From Sphagnum compactum (Eukaryota; Bryophyta; Sphagnopsida; Sphagnales), in NCBI GenBank assembly GCA_965153455.1, contig OZ234495.1, forward strand, positions 12,520,875 through 12,584,874: a DNA stretch of 64,000 bases, given 5' to 3'. The notes under the pieces are model-generated. The model was not told where the DNA came from. It saw only the letters and a list, made by a program, of their open reading frames with translations, and searched no databases. Of this stretch, positions 53,401 through 64,000 are shown piece by piece. The first letter of the stretch is position 1; every line of letters begins with the position of its first letter. A program made the translations under genes and the position numbers.

Positions 53401-55478
53401 ATTGCAGATTCAGGATTAGGGTTTAGCTTGCTATCTGCAATTTTAGAACCCCATACTATTGTTGTCTGTTGTCTAGTTCAGTATGCAAATCCAACGTTCT
53501 GGTAAATGACTGCACCTGATCAAAAACTTCTGGTGTGAGTCATATAGTAGGGAAACATCGGCATGCATGCCTTCTCATACTGGCTTATGTGGCAGCAGGC
53601 AGAATCTGGAACAGGGTGGTCATGGAGCAATTGCCAAGCATTACATGACATTGATTTGTCATGGGTGCCAAAGCTGACACCTGCTAATTGCTCAGACCCT
53701 AAACACTGCCTTGATCTAAGGCTGTGTCTGGTAGTAACCAATTCCCTTGTTTTGTGGGAGTTCTGCAATGCAAGGCACTCATATCTTTGTTCTATTGGTC
53801 AAGGTTAGTCTTGCTATCCCTATCAATTGCATTTATTCAGATATCTATTTGTGACAAGTGTTTTGCTGTAGAGTTCAAGACACACAAGACAACCAGAATT
53901 TCTGGATTGTAGGTAGGTTGAGCTCTTGGACTTGATTCACATGTGCTCCACTATACTCCCTATGCTTTGCAAACTTTGCTCTGTACCCTCCAAGCTTTAA
54001 CCTTACTTGATTTTAAAGGTCGTCCCTGACCTTGCTGAATTTCGAATGGAGCATGTGTGTCTAGGACGTTCAAAAGTGAAAGTGGCTTTGGTTGCAGATC
54101 AAGAATGTAAGAAAAAGGCCGCTGGCAAGGAGTATACAATCATATTGGCAGTTGTAAGCACTGTCATTTTTATCACAACGGGGGGAGTTGTAACTTTTTT
54201 GCTCACATATCGATGCAGTAAGAGACAACGGAGATCACGGCGCCGTAAACTTGCAAGCCTCTCAAGTGCCAGTGGGCTAGTAACGCCTGCCTTTAGGTTA
54301 TACACAATCAGTGAATTAGAGAGTGCAACAGATCATTTTTCTGAGGCAAATTTGCTCGGACAGAATCAGCCAGATGGTGGGACCTACAAGGGGATACTAT
54401 TGGATGGAACCGAAATTGCTGTAAAAATCTTGGTGCTGTCGGGTATTCAAAGCCAGAAGGAGTTTGTTCATGATATGGCCCGGATAGCACGGATCCGGCA
54501 CCCAAATGTGGTTGTGTTGAAAGGTTGCTGCTATGATGGTGGCCGGGGATTTGCAGTATATGAGTTTGTTTCAAATGGATCTCTTGATAAGTGGCTACAC
54601 AACTTGACTTCAGAAGCCCACCCACTCAGTTGGGTTGAACGAGTTCGTATTGCCACCACAGTTGCCCGTGGGATTGCGTAAGCTCCTGTCCTTGCCCCAC
54701 TTCTCTGTACAATAACATGCTGTAGACACAGATGGTTCACATTTGTCCTGTTTCACTTAGAAATCCCAGGTGATGGTCACATGGGCATGCTTTGAAAGGA
54801 TGTTTGGCTGAGATAAGAGTCTTGGTACTGAGATTACAATATAAACCAATCATTGGTTTTTTGAGGCACTTACACTGGTTCTGATTTAACTGGTGCAGAT
54901 ATTTGCACCACACTTTGAAACCACATGTTGTGCACAGGGACATTCGGGCCAGTAATGTGTTATTGGATGAGACTTTCAATGCCAAGATTTTAGGTGTTGG
55001 GTTGGGGAGGACATTTTTGTTTGAAACAGCTCGGAGACACTTGGCTGCAACCGGTATGTTTGGCTACATCACAGTAGCCCCAGAACTGGTTTACCGTAAT
55101 GAGCTTACAACGAAAAGTGATGTGTATAGCTTTGGGGTGCTGTTGCTGGAGCTGATTACGGGCCGGAATCCAACACTGGAATCAGAGAGTCCAGACTGGC
55201 AAAGCATGTTTGAATGGGCAACTCCCCTTGTACAATCACAGCGCTTTGTTGAGCTTTTGGATCCGGTCATAGCAACAGTTCCAGATGTTTGTCAAATCCA
55301 GGTATTAATGGAGATGGTTTACTCATGTACCCAGCATGTCCCAGCAATGCGGCCAAGAATGTCTTTTGTAGTGCACCAATTAGAGCAGTTGAGAGAGGGG
55401 GTCCCTCTGGCTCCAAGTTTAAACAATTCAACCTTGGGCGATAATATTACTGCATTTGATTTGGAGATAGGAGAGTAA
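50430..55478 (+). CDS. C-type-lectin receptor-like kinase (At1g52310 class), pseudokinase-like
   Basis: This is a plasma-membrane protein with an extracellular C-type lectin domain, one membrane helix and a cytoplasmic kinase domain; plants have essentially one such family. Exons: 50430-50625, 52893-53101, 53599-53803, 54098-54677, 54899-55478, giving 589 residues with consistent phases. Lectin domain at about 68-203: CPPGW, GGHLASL, CWVGG, GWSWS, and CNARHSYLC at its end. The membrane helix is at about 216-241, followed by a strongly basic stretch. In the kinase, Lys313, HRD 409-411 and Asn416 are present. The DFG triplet is replaced by GVG (429-431) and the glycine loop is degenerate, as in the Arabidopsis protein, so phosphotransfer is doubtful. 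Exon 1 (65 codons with a hydrophobic LFPLLLELVVVL) is chosen because it ends in the required phase in a CpG-rich context. It is the least certain part; intron 1 is 2.27 kb. Confidence 0.88.
51562..51970 (+). repeat. Tandem duplication in lectin kinase intron 1, 203-bp period
   Basis: Copies start at about 51562 and 51765 (GTAGAAGC/GTAGAAAGC). They share TTAGGGTT(C/T)ACATG, TTTATGCTGCTCTTCTAAAA, CAGATTCTCAT, a CAGCA(C/G)CTTG(A/G)TCCAGA block and GTTTATGTGAATAT. Each copy contains similar potential splice-like and CAG sites. Divergence is moderate (roughly 10-15% by eye). Confidence 0.85.
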
Positions 55479-56200
55479 CAAAATGTCACTCCTTCACTCA
55501 ATTCCTTATGTACAGATTTACTGTGTACTGCTCAATTATTTCTGTGGTATTTGGTATGAAATTGGGTAAAATCCCCATTGCCCAAAGTGCAACTTTTGAC
55601 AGAGGCAGCAAATCGAGTTCTAAATCTGAGTGGAATGCCTTACAGAATTGCAAAAATTGCTAGAAATGCCGAGCAGATGTTGCAAAAAGTGTTCCAAACC
55701 GAAATAATGCTGCTGGTCTATCTGTTAGCTCATCACTGAAAAAATGCATCAGCGAAAGGAATTTATTAGCATGTTGAAATGTGTTCATTTGAAGATTGCA
55801 TGAACCCATCTCCTGGTCAGAATCCAGGAACCACACAAGAGTCCTACTTACAAATTGAAAGCAAAGCATTCCAACACAGATTATAAAATCAGCTCTTGCT
55901 AAATTCACAGGGTTGCTGAGAGATCCCATTGTGCAGAATGACCCTTCTGTCTCAACCTCTAAAGAAGACTAATCTCTGTTAACTAAACACTCCAGTTGCA
56001 GTGTCATCTCCCATATGGTTGATACATCTCAAATGGTTGATCAAGATGTATCAACCTAAGTCAATAGTGTATCTCACAGGTTACAGATCACCACCTGTAA
56101 ATTAAATTGCCAATCATCCTGGAATAAAGGGACTGCAAAAACAGATAAAACTAAAACCCATGTTAACTTTGCAGTACTGACAACAGTTTTATGAACTGCA
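55479..56200. other. Convergent 3' flanks of the lectin kinase and small Ala-rich gene
   Basis: Expected to hold the 3' UTRs of both genes. Minus frame 55660-55929 has no recognisable motif. A short local duplication (GGTTGATACATCTCAAATGG, GGTTGATCAAGATGTATC) occurs near 56018-56055. Confidence 0.45.
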
Positions 56201-56380
56201 TTATTGATTGTCAACCTTCTTTCGAGTGCCAGTTGCTGCTGAGGCTGCAGCTGCCACTGCAGCTGCTGCAGCTCCCACCTTCAACCCCCCTGCTGCTTTT
56301 GCAACTGTTGCCACCTTTGCAATTGCTGCCACGGCAGCTGCAGCTGCTGCCCGCATCACTACTGTTGGCTTGAAACTCAT
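56201..56380 (-). CDS. Probable 59-residue alanine-rich small protein
   Basis: ATG at 56378-56380 and TAA at 56201-56203 enclose 59 codons. The start is MSFKPTVVMR. Two Ala/Val-rich blocks of about 10-18 residues follow, separated by AKVATVAKAAGGLKVG, and the end is basic and polar (TRKKVDNQ). It has no charged acidic residue before the last few and could form a hairpin of two short membrane-seeking helices. I have seen plant proteins of this size and layout but cannot name the family. A possible leader intron ends at 56435 (minus strand TTATACAG). GCA/GCT codons dominate, and the frame overlaps competing Ala- and Leu-rich frames on the other strand, so coding status rests on the coherent start, length and basic ends. 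Function unknown. Confidence 0.55.
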   Translation of the reverse strand: MSFKPTVVMRAAAAAAVAAIAKVATVAKAAGGLKVGAAAAAVAAAASAATGTRKKVDNQ

Positions 56381-56460
56381 TTTCCTTCCCTTCCAGATCC
56401 CACACTTGAATCAGACAACCACCCAGGAAAATACCTGTATAAGATGACAAGCCGATACAT

Positions 56461-56933
56461 CACATTAAAGAAGAAGCTGAAATTACCTTTAAACCCTAAC
56501 CCTAGAGAAATTTTCCAAGTTCCTATTCCCTATACATAGATTGAAACAATTCTCTTACAAGCACAGGACCATGTCAAGGAATCACACTAAAGAAGAAGCT
56601 GAAAATGCCTTCAAACCCTAACCCTAAAGAAAATTTCCAAGTTCCTATTCCCTATACATAGGTTTAAACGATTCTTTTACAAGCATGGGTCCATGTCAAG
56701 GAATTACAGAAGAAGCTGAAATTGCCTTCAAACCCTAACCCTAAAGAAATTTTCCAAGTTCCTATTCCCTACACATAGTTTGAAAAAATTCTTTTCCAAG
56801 CTTAGGTCTATGTCAAGGAATCACATTAAAGAAGAAGCTGAAATTGCCTCCAAACCCTAACCCTAAATAAAAATTCCAAGTTCCTATGCCGCATGCATGG
56901 ATCCAAACTTTTACAAGCACAGGTCCATGTGAT
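56461..56933 (-). repeat. Tandem repeat, four ~120-bp units, each with a telo-box motif
   Basis: Units start near 56461, 56583, 56704 and 56822. Each contains AAAGAAGAAGCTGAAATT, AAACCCTAACCCTA (at 56491, 56613, 56730 and 56852), TTCCAAGTTCCTATTCCCTA and GGTCCATGTCAAGGAAT-like blocks. The units lie between the small alanine-rich coding region and its probable promoter, so in the leader or a leader intron. AAACCCTAA is the plant telo-box, a known element in promoters and leaders of growth-related genes; that it acts here is inference. Confidence 0.9.
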
Positions 56934-57546
56934 TCCTTAAAGTAAACCCATGAGATTGTTGCATCCATTCAAGCAAGCGTCAGTATGCAGATTCGAAAAC
57001 GTTTGGTAAACAATTTGCGAGGCAATATTCTCATCAGACTTCTCACAACTCTCAGAACGATGTTCTTCCACAAATTCCAACCTTAATTTCCTCCAATGTG
57101 GTTCCCATTCAGTCTATGCTTTAACAGCAACCATACAATCAGTGTTGATACAGCAGTCATTGTAGAGAGCTTCCGCAAGTACAAAAAAATCATAGGAGGC
57201 GGAAAAAGGAAAAATGGAGGTGGACCCAAAGAAGAGAAAGAAAAATGAGAAAGGGCAGAAATGGAGAGGATCGCGTACTGTAAGAATCAGTGGCGTGGGC
57301 AGCAGAGCTGGGAATATGTATGTATGTGTTCGTCCGTTGCCTTCCTGTTGGTGATGAGACGTATTACGAAAGGTAGGAGGATTGTGGGTGCTAAGGAGAG
57401 ATCTTAAACTGTGGTACCCACTCGTCGTGCTCTCTCCCACTGCAAACTCCTAATTTTGTTCTCCTCCTCACACCCTCCTGCTCCTGCGCACAAACAAAAG
57501 GGGTTTGCGTCATTCACAGCTTTTGGTGCAACCGCTGAAGGAGACA
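56934..57546 (-). other. Likely promoter and leader of the small Ala-rich gene
   Basis: CpG content rises around 57240-57540. A 108-codon minus frame (57114-57440) shows no recognisable motif and is better read as leader. No TATA box is clear. Confidence 0.35.
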
Positions 57547-57830
57547 GTAGCTTAACCTAATAGTATCCTAACTTAATTGAACAGTATCGTAGCTTAACCT
57601 GACAGTATCCTAATTAACCTAACTGAACAGTTTCCTAGCTTAAGCTGACAGTATCCTAACAGTTTCCTAGCTTAACCTAGCAGTTTCCTAGCTTAACCTA
57701 ACAGTGTCCTTGCTTAACCTGACAGTTTCCTAACTCACCCTAACAGTTTCCTAGCATATCCTGGCAGTATGCTAGCTTAACCTAACAGTGTCCTAGCTTA
57801 ACCTAACAGTTTCCTAGCTTAACCTAACAG
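57547..57830 (+). repeat. Minisatellite, 21-bp unit, about 13 copies
   Basis: The consensus unit is CTTAACCTAACAGTTTCCTA plus G. Variants are TTTCC/TATCC/GTGTCC in the middle and AACCTGACAG in some units. Units are imperfect, and a few are shortened. The array adjoins the 5' side of the probable small-gene promoter region. Confidence 0.9.
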
Positions 57831-60800
57831 CATCCATCCGGTTTGCATATAATTCCAGTTTTCAGTGAGGCAAGAAAAATCACACGCCAATTCGGATCAG
57901 CTTTTTTCTGGGGGTGCGAAATTTCAGCAAAATAATGTGAAAAATAAGCATATAAATCAAATATTCCATTTTTTTCCTGAAAAAATTGCCAAATTTCCAA
58001 AATAAAAATTTGGGTAAAATTTTAGCCACATTTGAACTCTGATTTTAGTTTTTTAGCATGTAGTTAACTAGTGTTTTTTTTCACTACTTAGACAGGTTCT
58101 AAATCCCATTGTCATTTAATGCTAAATACCTCTTGGGATGCTAGCCAATAACCAACATCAGAAAATTGAAAAAAATATCACTACTGATTTCAGACACCTA
58201 TTCTTGGAAGTAAATTTCTCAATTTCAATTTATTTTTAAAAAAGACAGAAAAGCAAACACATCATTTCAACACACACATAACTTGCAAAAAAGTCATGGT
58301 CATCAACATTGTTTGTTTTTTGTTATATATATATAGTGATGTATACAAATTGATAATTTCACACTAAACCATTTAAAAAATTTCCTTTTCATATATCATC
58401 TTTCAATCATCACATGTGGAAATTGAATGTTTTTGTCCTCTCAAGGAAAACCAACACATATTCGAATTCAAAAGGTCACATCCCATTGAACAAAAAAAAA
58501 GTTAATCCTTTTTAAATCTTCTATTTGAGATTGATATAGTTTCATGAATTTCTTGGACTAATTGATACACCAAACTTTTTAAAAGTTTTCAATGCGCGAC
58601 GATTTAATTTCACGTCCTAGAATTAATGAAAGTAAAAAAACATTTCTCAAAAAATGTATATAATCATGAAATTTTGCTTTGATTTGTAAGATTCACGAAA
58701 CAAATGAAAAAATATATCAATATTTTGACATGTTAATAAGTTGATTGTTACTACTAATATGAAGCAATGTGGAATTGAAGATAAATTCATAATGGAGTGA
58801 TTAGAATGATGGTGACACATAATATATACAATAAAAAAAGATGCTTGTCTAGCTGTTTGTGCCATTCATACCTATCTCTTCCAAGCCTAACTACTTTGCC
58901 CCATTTTCCTAACTCTTAACCACTTGCTTGGATATGAAAAGGAAAATCCACATGTGCCATTTCATGTCCATATTATGTATATTAAAATAATTTATCCTAC
59001 CCACCTAAATGGATATGAAAAGCCAAATTAACGTGTGCTTTTTCATGTCCATGTTATGTATATCAAAATAATGTGATAACTTACCTCTATCAAGCCTATA
59101 TACTTAACCCCTTTCCCATGCACATCTATATGGACATGAAAGATTTGACTTGATAACAATGAACTATTGGGAACCATATGGGAACATACAAAGAAAAAAA
59201 AAGCCAAAACAAAAGAGGGGGCATTTTGCTAATTAGTTTAGAACCTTGCCCTTTGGGCAAGTGCATTACAATAGTTGAGACAATTGAAACACAATCCTAA
59301 TACAATTGAACAAGAATAGAAAACCAATGATAACACATTAGTGTATAATTGAATTATAGGTCAAATCCTAGTAAAATTGCAATTGAAACAAAGTTAAAAG
59401 AAAGACAATGTTAGCTCCAAATCAATGCTAACTTGATGTATAGTTCATATACATCAATCATAAACATGTACTAAGTTCCCATTGATAATGTTGTCTTTCA
59501 TTGACCTATTATACAACCTAGACTTCATAAATTATTAAAAATGCATTAATACAAAGCAAGGCATTAGTTACACAAAAGAACAATTGCACTTTTAAAAGAA
59601 AAACATAGGTCAAGGTTATAATCATCAAAGTCAACATAATGAAGATCATCTACAAGGTTGCAATGGACATGGAATCTGACCTTTTATTACAAAACTGCCC
59701 ACCATTGCATGCCATGTGACTCAATATTTGCATTTGAATGGAGCTTAATTTTCACAAAAAAAATTCATAGTTTCATCATTAAATTGTCATTAGCATGCTT
59801 ATCAACACGCAATTCAAGTTTGGATATAGATCAAATTTGAAACTAGAAAAAATTTAAGAACCCTCTAATATTTTTGCTACTTGTTGGAACATGTTGTACA
59901 CATTTGGCAAAAATTTCCCCTTTTTTTGGGAAATCTAGTGAATTATGGCAATTGTTTTCACAAAAACCCTTTGCATATGTTCAAAATCATATTTTCATTC
60001 CAAAAAAATGTGAAAATTTACCACTTCAAAAGAAATATCAAATTAAATTTCACAATATATTGATTTGTTATTCACACCAAAAAAATGTTGCATTCTATTA
60101 CTATGTAAAGGTATAAAAGGAAAATTTCCCATAAGAAATGTCATTTTCAAATAATTGATTGATTTAAACATAGAGCTCCTTCATTTAAACCAATAGTTTA
60201 AGAAAGATATAAAGATGAATTTGCAAGGAATGAGTAAAATTGTTCCATGTAATCATTAGAGTAAATACCTGTTAAATTACATAATTATTATTCACTCATG
60301 TCATATGTGAGATTACATAATTAAAAGAAGTAACAATAGGTGATTATGTAGTTTTACATGTTTTTAATTTTGTAGTTGGATACGTAATTAAATTATGTAA
60401 TTTTAAATGTGAAAACATACATTAATTTGAAATATTTATGGGCCAAGTCTAAATTGTACTTTACATTCATATGTATATTTTATACAATCTTCGCAAGCAC
60501 ATTTATTCTTTATATATATGTTTTGTTGTTCATTTTTCAACAAATTTTTTATTAGGATTTGTAATTGTTGAAAAGCAATTGCCAATGCATGGTCTAGGTA
60601 TGTCCTTTTCATTTACATTGTTAATGCTTAATAACACAATAAACCCTTTGGTAGTGGCTTAAATAGTACACTTAGAAGCACGCAAAAAGATGAAAGCTTT
60701 AATTTAGTGATGAATGAGTTGTTCGACATTTGTTAAACCCTCGTTCAGAGGTACAAAACACCGAAATTAAAATCTAGTACCTAATTGCTCAAATAAGGGG

Positions 60801-63569
60801 GTCAACATCATTTAAATTGAATATGTGCCCTAGTTATGTAGTCTTAATGACAACTAGATGTAGGTAATTGCTCATTCTAAATGAGCACACGACTAAATTG
60901 GAGACGTAGGCATTGATTGTGGATGCTAGGTTTTGGTGTAGTGCATCTAGCTACTAAAATGGGGCTTGAACCCACTTTTAGTTTATGTCAATATAACCTC
61001 ACATCTACTTTGAAGTCATTCACAATGCCAACATTACGATGCCAATTGATGTCCCAAGAAGTCCACACAAGCTTCCATACTCTGAAGACATTGAGACAAG
61101 ACTTTGTGAAAAAATCTTACATTTAATTATAAGATAGAAGTTGCATACCACAATGGTGCTCCATGCCCCCACAACATTTAGCCTGACTTTTGCAATTCAT
61201 TTAGTTGTTCAATTCTACCAAAAGTGCATGGTTAGCAACCTCGATGTAAGATTAATTAAGTTAAGAAGCTCAATAGTTATCGATAAACAAGCCATAGTTC
61301 AACATATTTTATTAAGCTCACATGTGAAGTCTTGTATAAATGATTCATAACATACATTAGTTCCCTCCTCTTGTCTTGGTGCTGCTCATGCACTTGGGAT
61401 GTTTCCACAAGTAACCTATGATCTACCCTTGGGGTCATCAATTGCATGAACATTGTACTTCCATTGTAAATTTGTACTTGTGTATAGAATTTGGAGAATT
61501 TAGACCTAATTGAAGGTAAATAATGTAAACTGTTGATGTTGATGGCAAAGTAGCTGTAGTTGTCAAGAATTGTTGGTCTTTCCTTGTGTTGTGGAGACTA
61601 GTAGGAAATGTGCAATTGTTCCAGAATTTAAGTTTGTTCAAATCATGAGGCTTCTCTTGTAGTACTCCATTGCTTGGATATTGTCACCGATCGAGCAACA
61701 AGTAGTGTGGTACTCCTGCCATTTTTTTCCCAATTGATTTTGCTTTGTCAGCAAGTTTTGGTAAAGCAAGAAGTCACAAGATCATGGAACCATCCCTTGT
61801 GAGAATCTTGATGCTATGAAATTGGAAGGACATTAGGTTGTATGAGTTACAACCCATAACATTTGACCTCTGTTTCATTAGCGACCCTACTAATTTAGCA
61901 CAAGGTACCACCTTGGGCTCTCATTGGACCAAGGATTCCATAACCACTCTTTGCGTGGATGAAAAGAGGGCATCTCAATTCTCAAGAGGGATGGTTGTGT
62001 CTGGTAACCAGCTTGCTCAAGTGCGCTGGTCTCGACCTTCATGCACCTTGACTGTTGAAAAGTAACTTGCTGGTTACCTGGCCTAGTGGAAATCAAGACT
62101 TGTGTCAAGTGTCAACTCCAGACATGTGGATGGGGTCATAAGGAAGTGCAAAGAAGCCTTTCATGTGTACTGCATGTTTGAGGCAAATCAAATTATGTCT
62201 CAGGTCAGCACTCCCCCTTATTGTTGGGCAAACCACCTCCTAGTTTGTACCAAGTGCATGCATGCGGCTACGAGATCCTGTTGACAATCACAATGGAATA
62301 TTAGAGAGGGTGCACCACCCCCACGGTCTAAAGATCTGATTTGTTTGTTGATTGTGTGACTACAGATTTCATAATGTGGAACATTTTCCGGCGAGTTTTT
62401 GGAGACAAGATAATTAACCCTAATTAGCAGGCAAATAACACAAAGCTAGTAGTTCCTGTTGAAGTCATGACTTTTGCTCAAGTAGGCTGCCTGGGTAATT
62501 GGTTGGACACTCTTTCTAGAACTAGAACTATATATTGACTCTACCAACCAGATTGGCAATCTTCAAATGCAGAGCATGCATCTAACTTCCCCATGAAAAT
62601 AACAAGCAAACTTGGGCTCCATTGGACATCGTCACAAGCAACAAAGCTTCATGATTTTGCCTTCTTATTAGGAGCCCAGGTATAGGGTTTAGGGTTTGTT
62701 CTTCTCTCTCAATCTTATGAATACTGTAGAATGTTTGCCATGCCAGCATCTTCTTGCCAAATATACAAATAAATAAATAACAAAAAATTCAAAATTTTCA
62801 CTCCAGCAATAACAATAAGAATTTCTTGAAATTCCATCACTTTCCTGGCCATGTAGACCTGGAATAAGCGAAACGACCATTTGGGTACTGCTGGAATGGT
62901 AAAGGTACTCCCGTGTATATAAGGTTGACCGGATTTTATAGGCCTGCCTTGTGTCATGTGGTTGTGAATGGGTAGTACCTACATGGAACACAATCTTCAC
63001 ATCTGATGGGGTTGTTGCAGCCAAGAAACTTGAAAATTGCAACTTCTTGCAAGGTGGCTCTGATGCCTTCCTTGTAAGTAACTTGTTCGTCTGCAACAGC
63101 AAGAATGAAACCAGTTATCCTTGTTATGCAATTATGGTCACATATTGGAAACTGCATATTTGTTCAACCAAACAATCCGGGTTGTGCCTACTTGATTGGA
63201 CTGTAAACAACAGCAGAAAATTTTCAGTGTATATCAAGTCGAATCTGTCCTCCACACTTGGTGCCCACATTTTGAACAACCAAACAAAACTCCTGGTGGG
63301 AAAAAATCAAATTCCGCTGGTGCTTTATGCAAGGTAACACCCTTGCAGGTTACTGGTGATTTTTTGCCTTCTTAGTAGGTGGGGGATGTTGTTTGGGAAG
63401 ATGCTAAGCACCCCCTTAACAAGCACTATCTGGTGCAAAAGGTGGCTGACGGTGCTTAGCTGTGCACAGACCTCATGCGTGGGCTTTACCCATTGTGAAT
63501 CACAACTTACAAGGTGAAGGCTATCAGGAACCTAAACATATGTACATGCGCAAAAAAATTTCAAAAAAT
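57831..63569. other. AT-rich intergenic spacer
   Basis: No gene is recognised. TATATATATATA lies near 58325. The frames at 62951-63337 (128 codons, plus) and 62689-63102 (minus) overlap and show no known domain. A small hairpin (TGGTAACCAGC / GCTGGTTACC) lies at about 62002-62077. Confidence 0.45.
58930..59140 (+). repeat. Diverged tandem repeat, ~81-120 bp spacing
   Basis: GGATATGAAAA occurs at 58930 and 59011, with a related GGACATGAAAG at 59132. TTTCATGTCCAT(A/G)TTATGTAT follows the first two. Units also share a CAAGCCTA..CTT..CCCC block before each start. Old and partly decayed. Confidence 0.65.
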
Positions 63570-63800
63570 AAAAAATGAATTGTTTTTGGAAGGTTTCGAT
63601 GGCCATTCACAAGAAGGGAAAAGAACGTTAAAATAGCCAAATTTTTACATTTGATTTTCAGTATGTAGGTAAAAATTATATAGAAGGATGATTGAAGATT
63701 TGTGGTTCAAATCTGGTTTATAACCAGATTTGCCTAAATCTACACTTTTTCTGCAGAGTCCACAGATGATCACCACTTTGGCTACATAAAAAATTCCCCA
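63570..63800 (+). repeat. Dispersed repeat family, copy C
   Basis: Blocks shared with copies A and B, in order: AAATTTCAAAAAAT, GGAAGGTTTCGAT, GCCAAATTTTTACATTTG, ATGTAGGTA, GGTTTATAACCAGATTTG, CCTAAATCTAC, GATGATCACCACTTTGGCTACAT. It is about the same length as copy A, so these two may be near full length. Confidence 0.65.
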
Positions 63801-64000
63801 ATATGCTGATCATGAGGTGTCCAAGAGGGAAGGGATATTATGACTACTTAAGAGTGGGAGGGATCTTACACCTAGTTGTAAGATCGAGGTGTATGTAGGT
63901 GTGATATCCCTCCTCCTTTTGATGAGGATATATACTCAGGAATATAAAGTACCCTCCAAATACACTAAGATTACAAACTGGAGGGCTGCACTTCAGTTTG

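Noticed and set aside
53206-53505. 99-codon plus frame between lectin exons
   Set aside because: The lectin domain is continuous when 53101 joins 53599 directly; this frame has no lectin-like residues and would interrupt the domain.
56191-56447. Plus-strand Leu-rich and Ala-rich frames over the small gene
   Set aside because: Both arise from the GCA/CTG-rich composition on the opposite strand; the minus frame alone has a coherent start and a basic non-repetitive tail.

Overview
The window is nuclear DNA from a land plant. It carries four intron-bearing or plant-specific protein genes, each recognisable from its residues: a CBL-interacting protein kinase (CIPK), a DUF4057 protein, a plastid-type ferroportin (IREG3/MAR1 class) and the plant C-type-lectin receptor-like kinase (At1g52310 class). 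There is also one probable 59-residue alanine-rich gene. Introns are GT-AG, about 75 nt to 2.3 kb, and U-rich. The gene islands contain CpG, while the long spacers are AT-rich and CpG-poor. I cannot place the species; the window shows no clear monocot or dicot signature.

Layout: 1-8760 is intergenic, with a long foldback at 889-1097, several tandem repeats, two long G runs and copies of a dispersed repeat. The CIPK gene (+) has a TATA box near 8769 and 13 coding exons from 9800 to 13549. It converges on the DUF4057 gene (-, 15283-16332), whose upstream leader/promoter carries a triplicated unit ending in CA/CT microsatellites. 17050-33640 is an AT-rich desert with a degraded hAT transposase (28113-29384, -). 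The ferroportin gene (+, 34249-39252) has 13 coding exon positions, one of which is present in two alternative copies. 39253-50429 is spacer with tandem repeats and a probable solo LTR. The lectin receptor kinase (+, 50430-55478) converges on the small alanine-rich gene (-, 56201-56380). Upstream of that small gene lie a 4 x ~120 bp repeat with telo-box motifs and a 21-bp minisatellite. The remainder to 64000 is AT-rich spacer.

The main discovery candidate is in the ferroportin gene. Two adjacent exons, 35863-35987 and 36084-36208, are both exactly 125 nt, both begin in phase 1 and both end in phase 0. They encode alternative versions (19 of 42 residues identical) of the same segment, predicted to be the first transmembrane helix. 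Because 125 is not a multiple of 3, using both or neither shifts the frame into an early stop, so only single inclusion makes a full protein. This has the architecture of mutually exclusive exons, which are rare in plants, at a segment expected to line the metal pathway.

The genes do not form a pathway. They are neighbours typical of plant chromosomes: calcium signalling kinase, possible microtubule-associated protein, organellar metal export, and a surface lectin pseudokinase.
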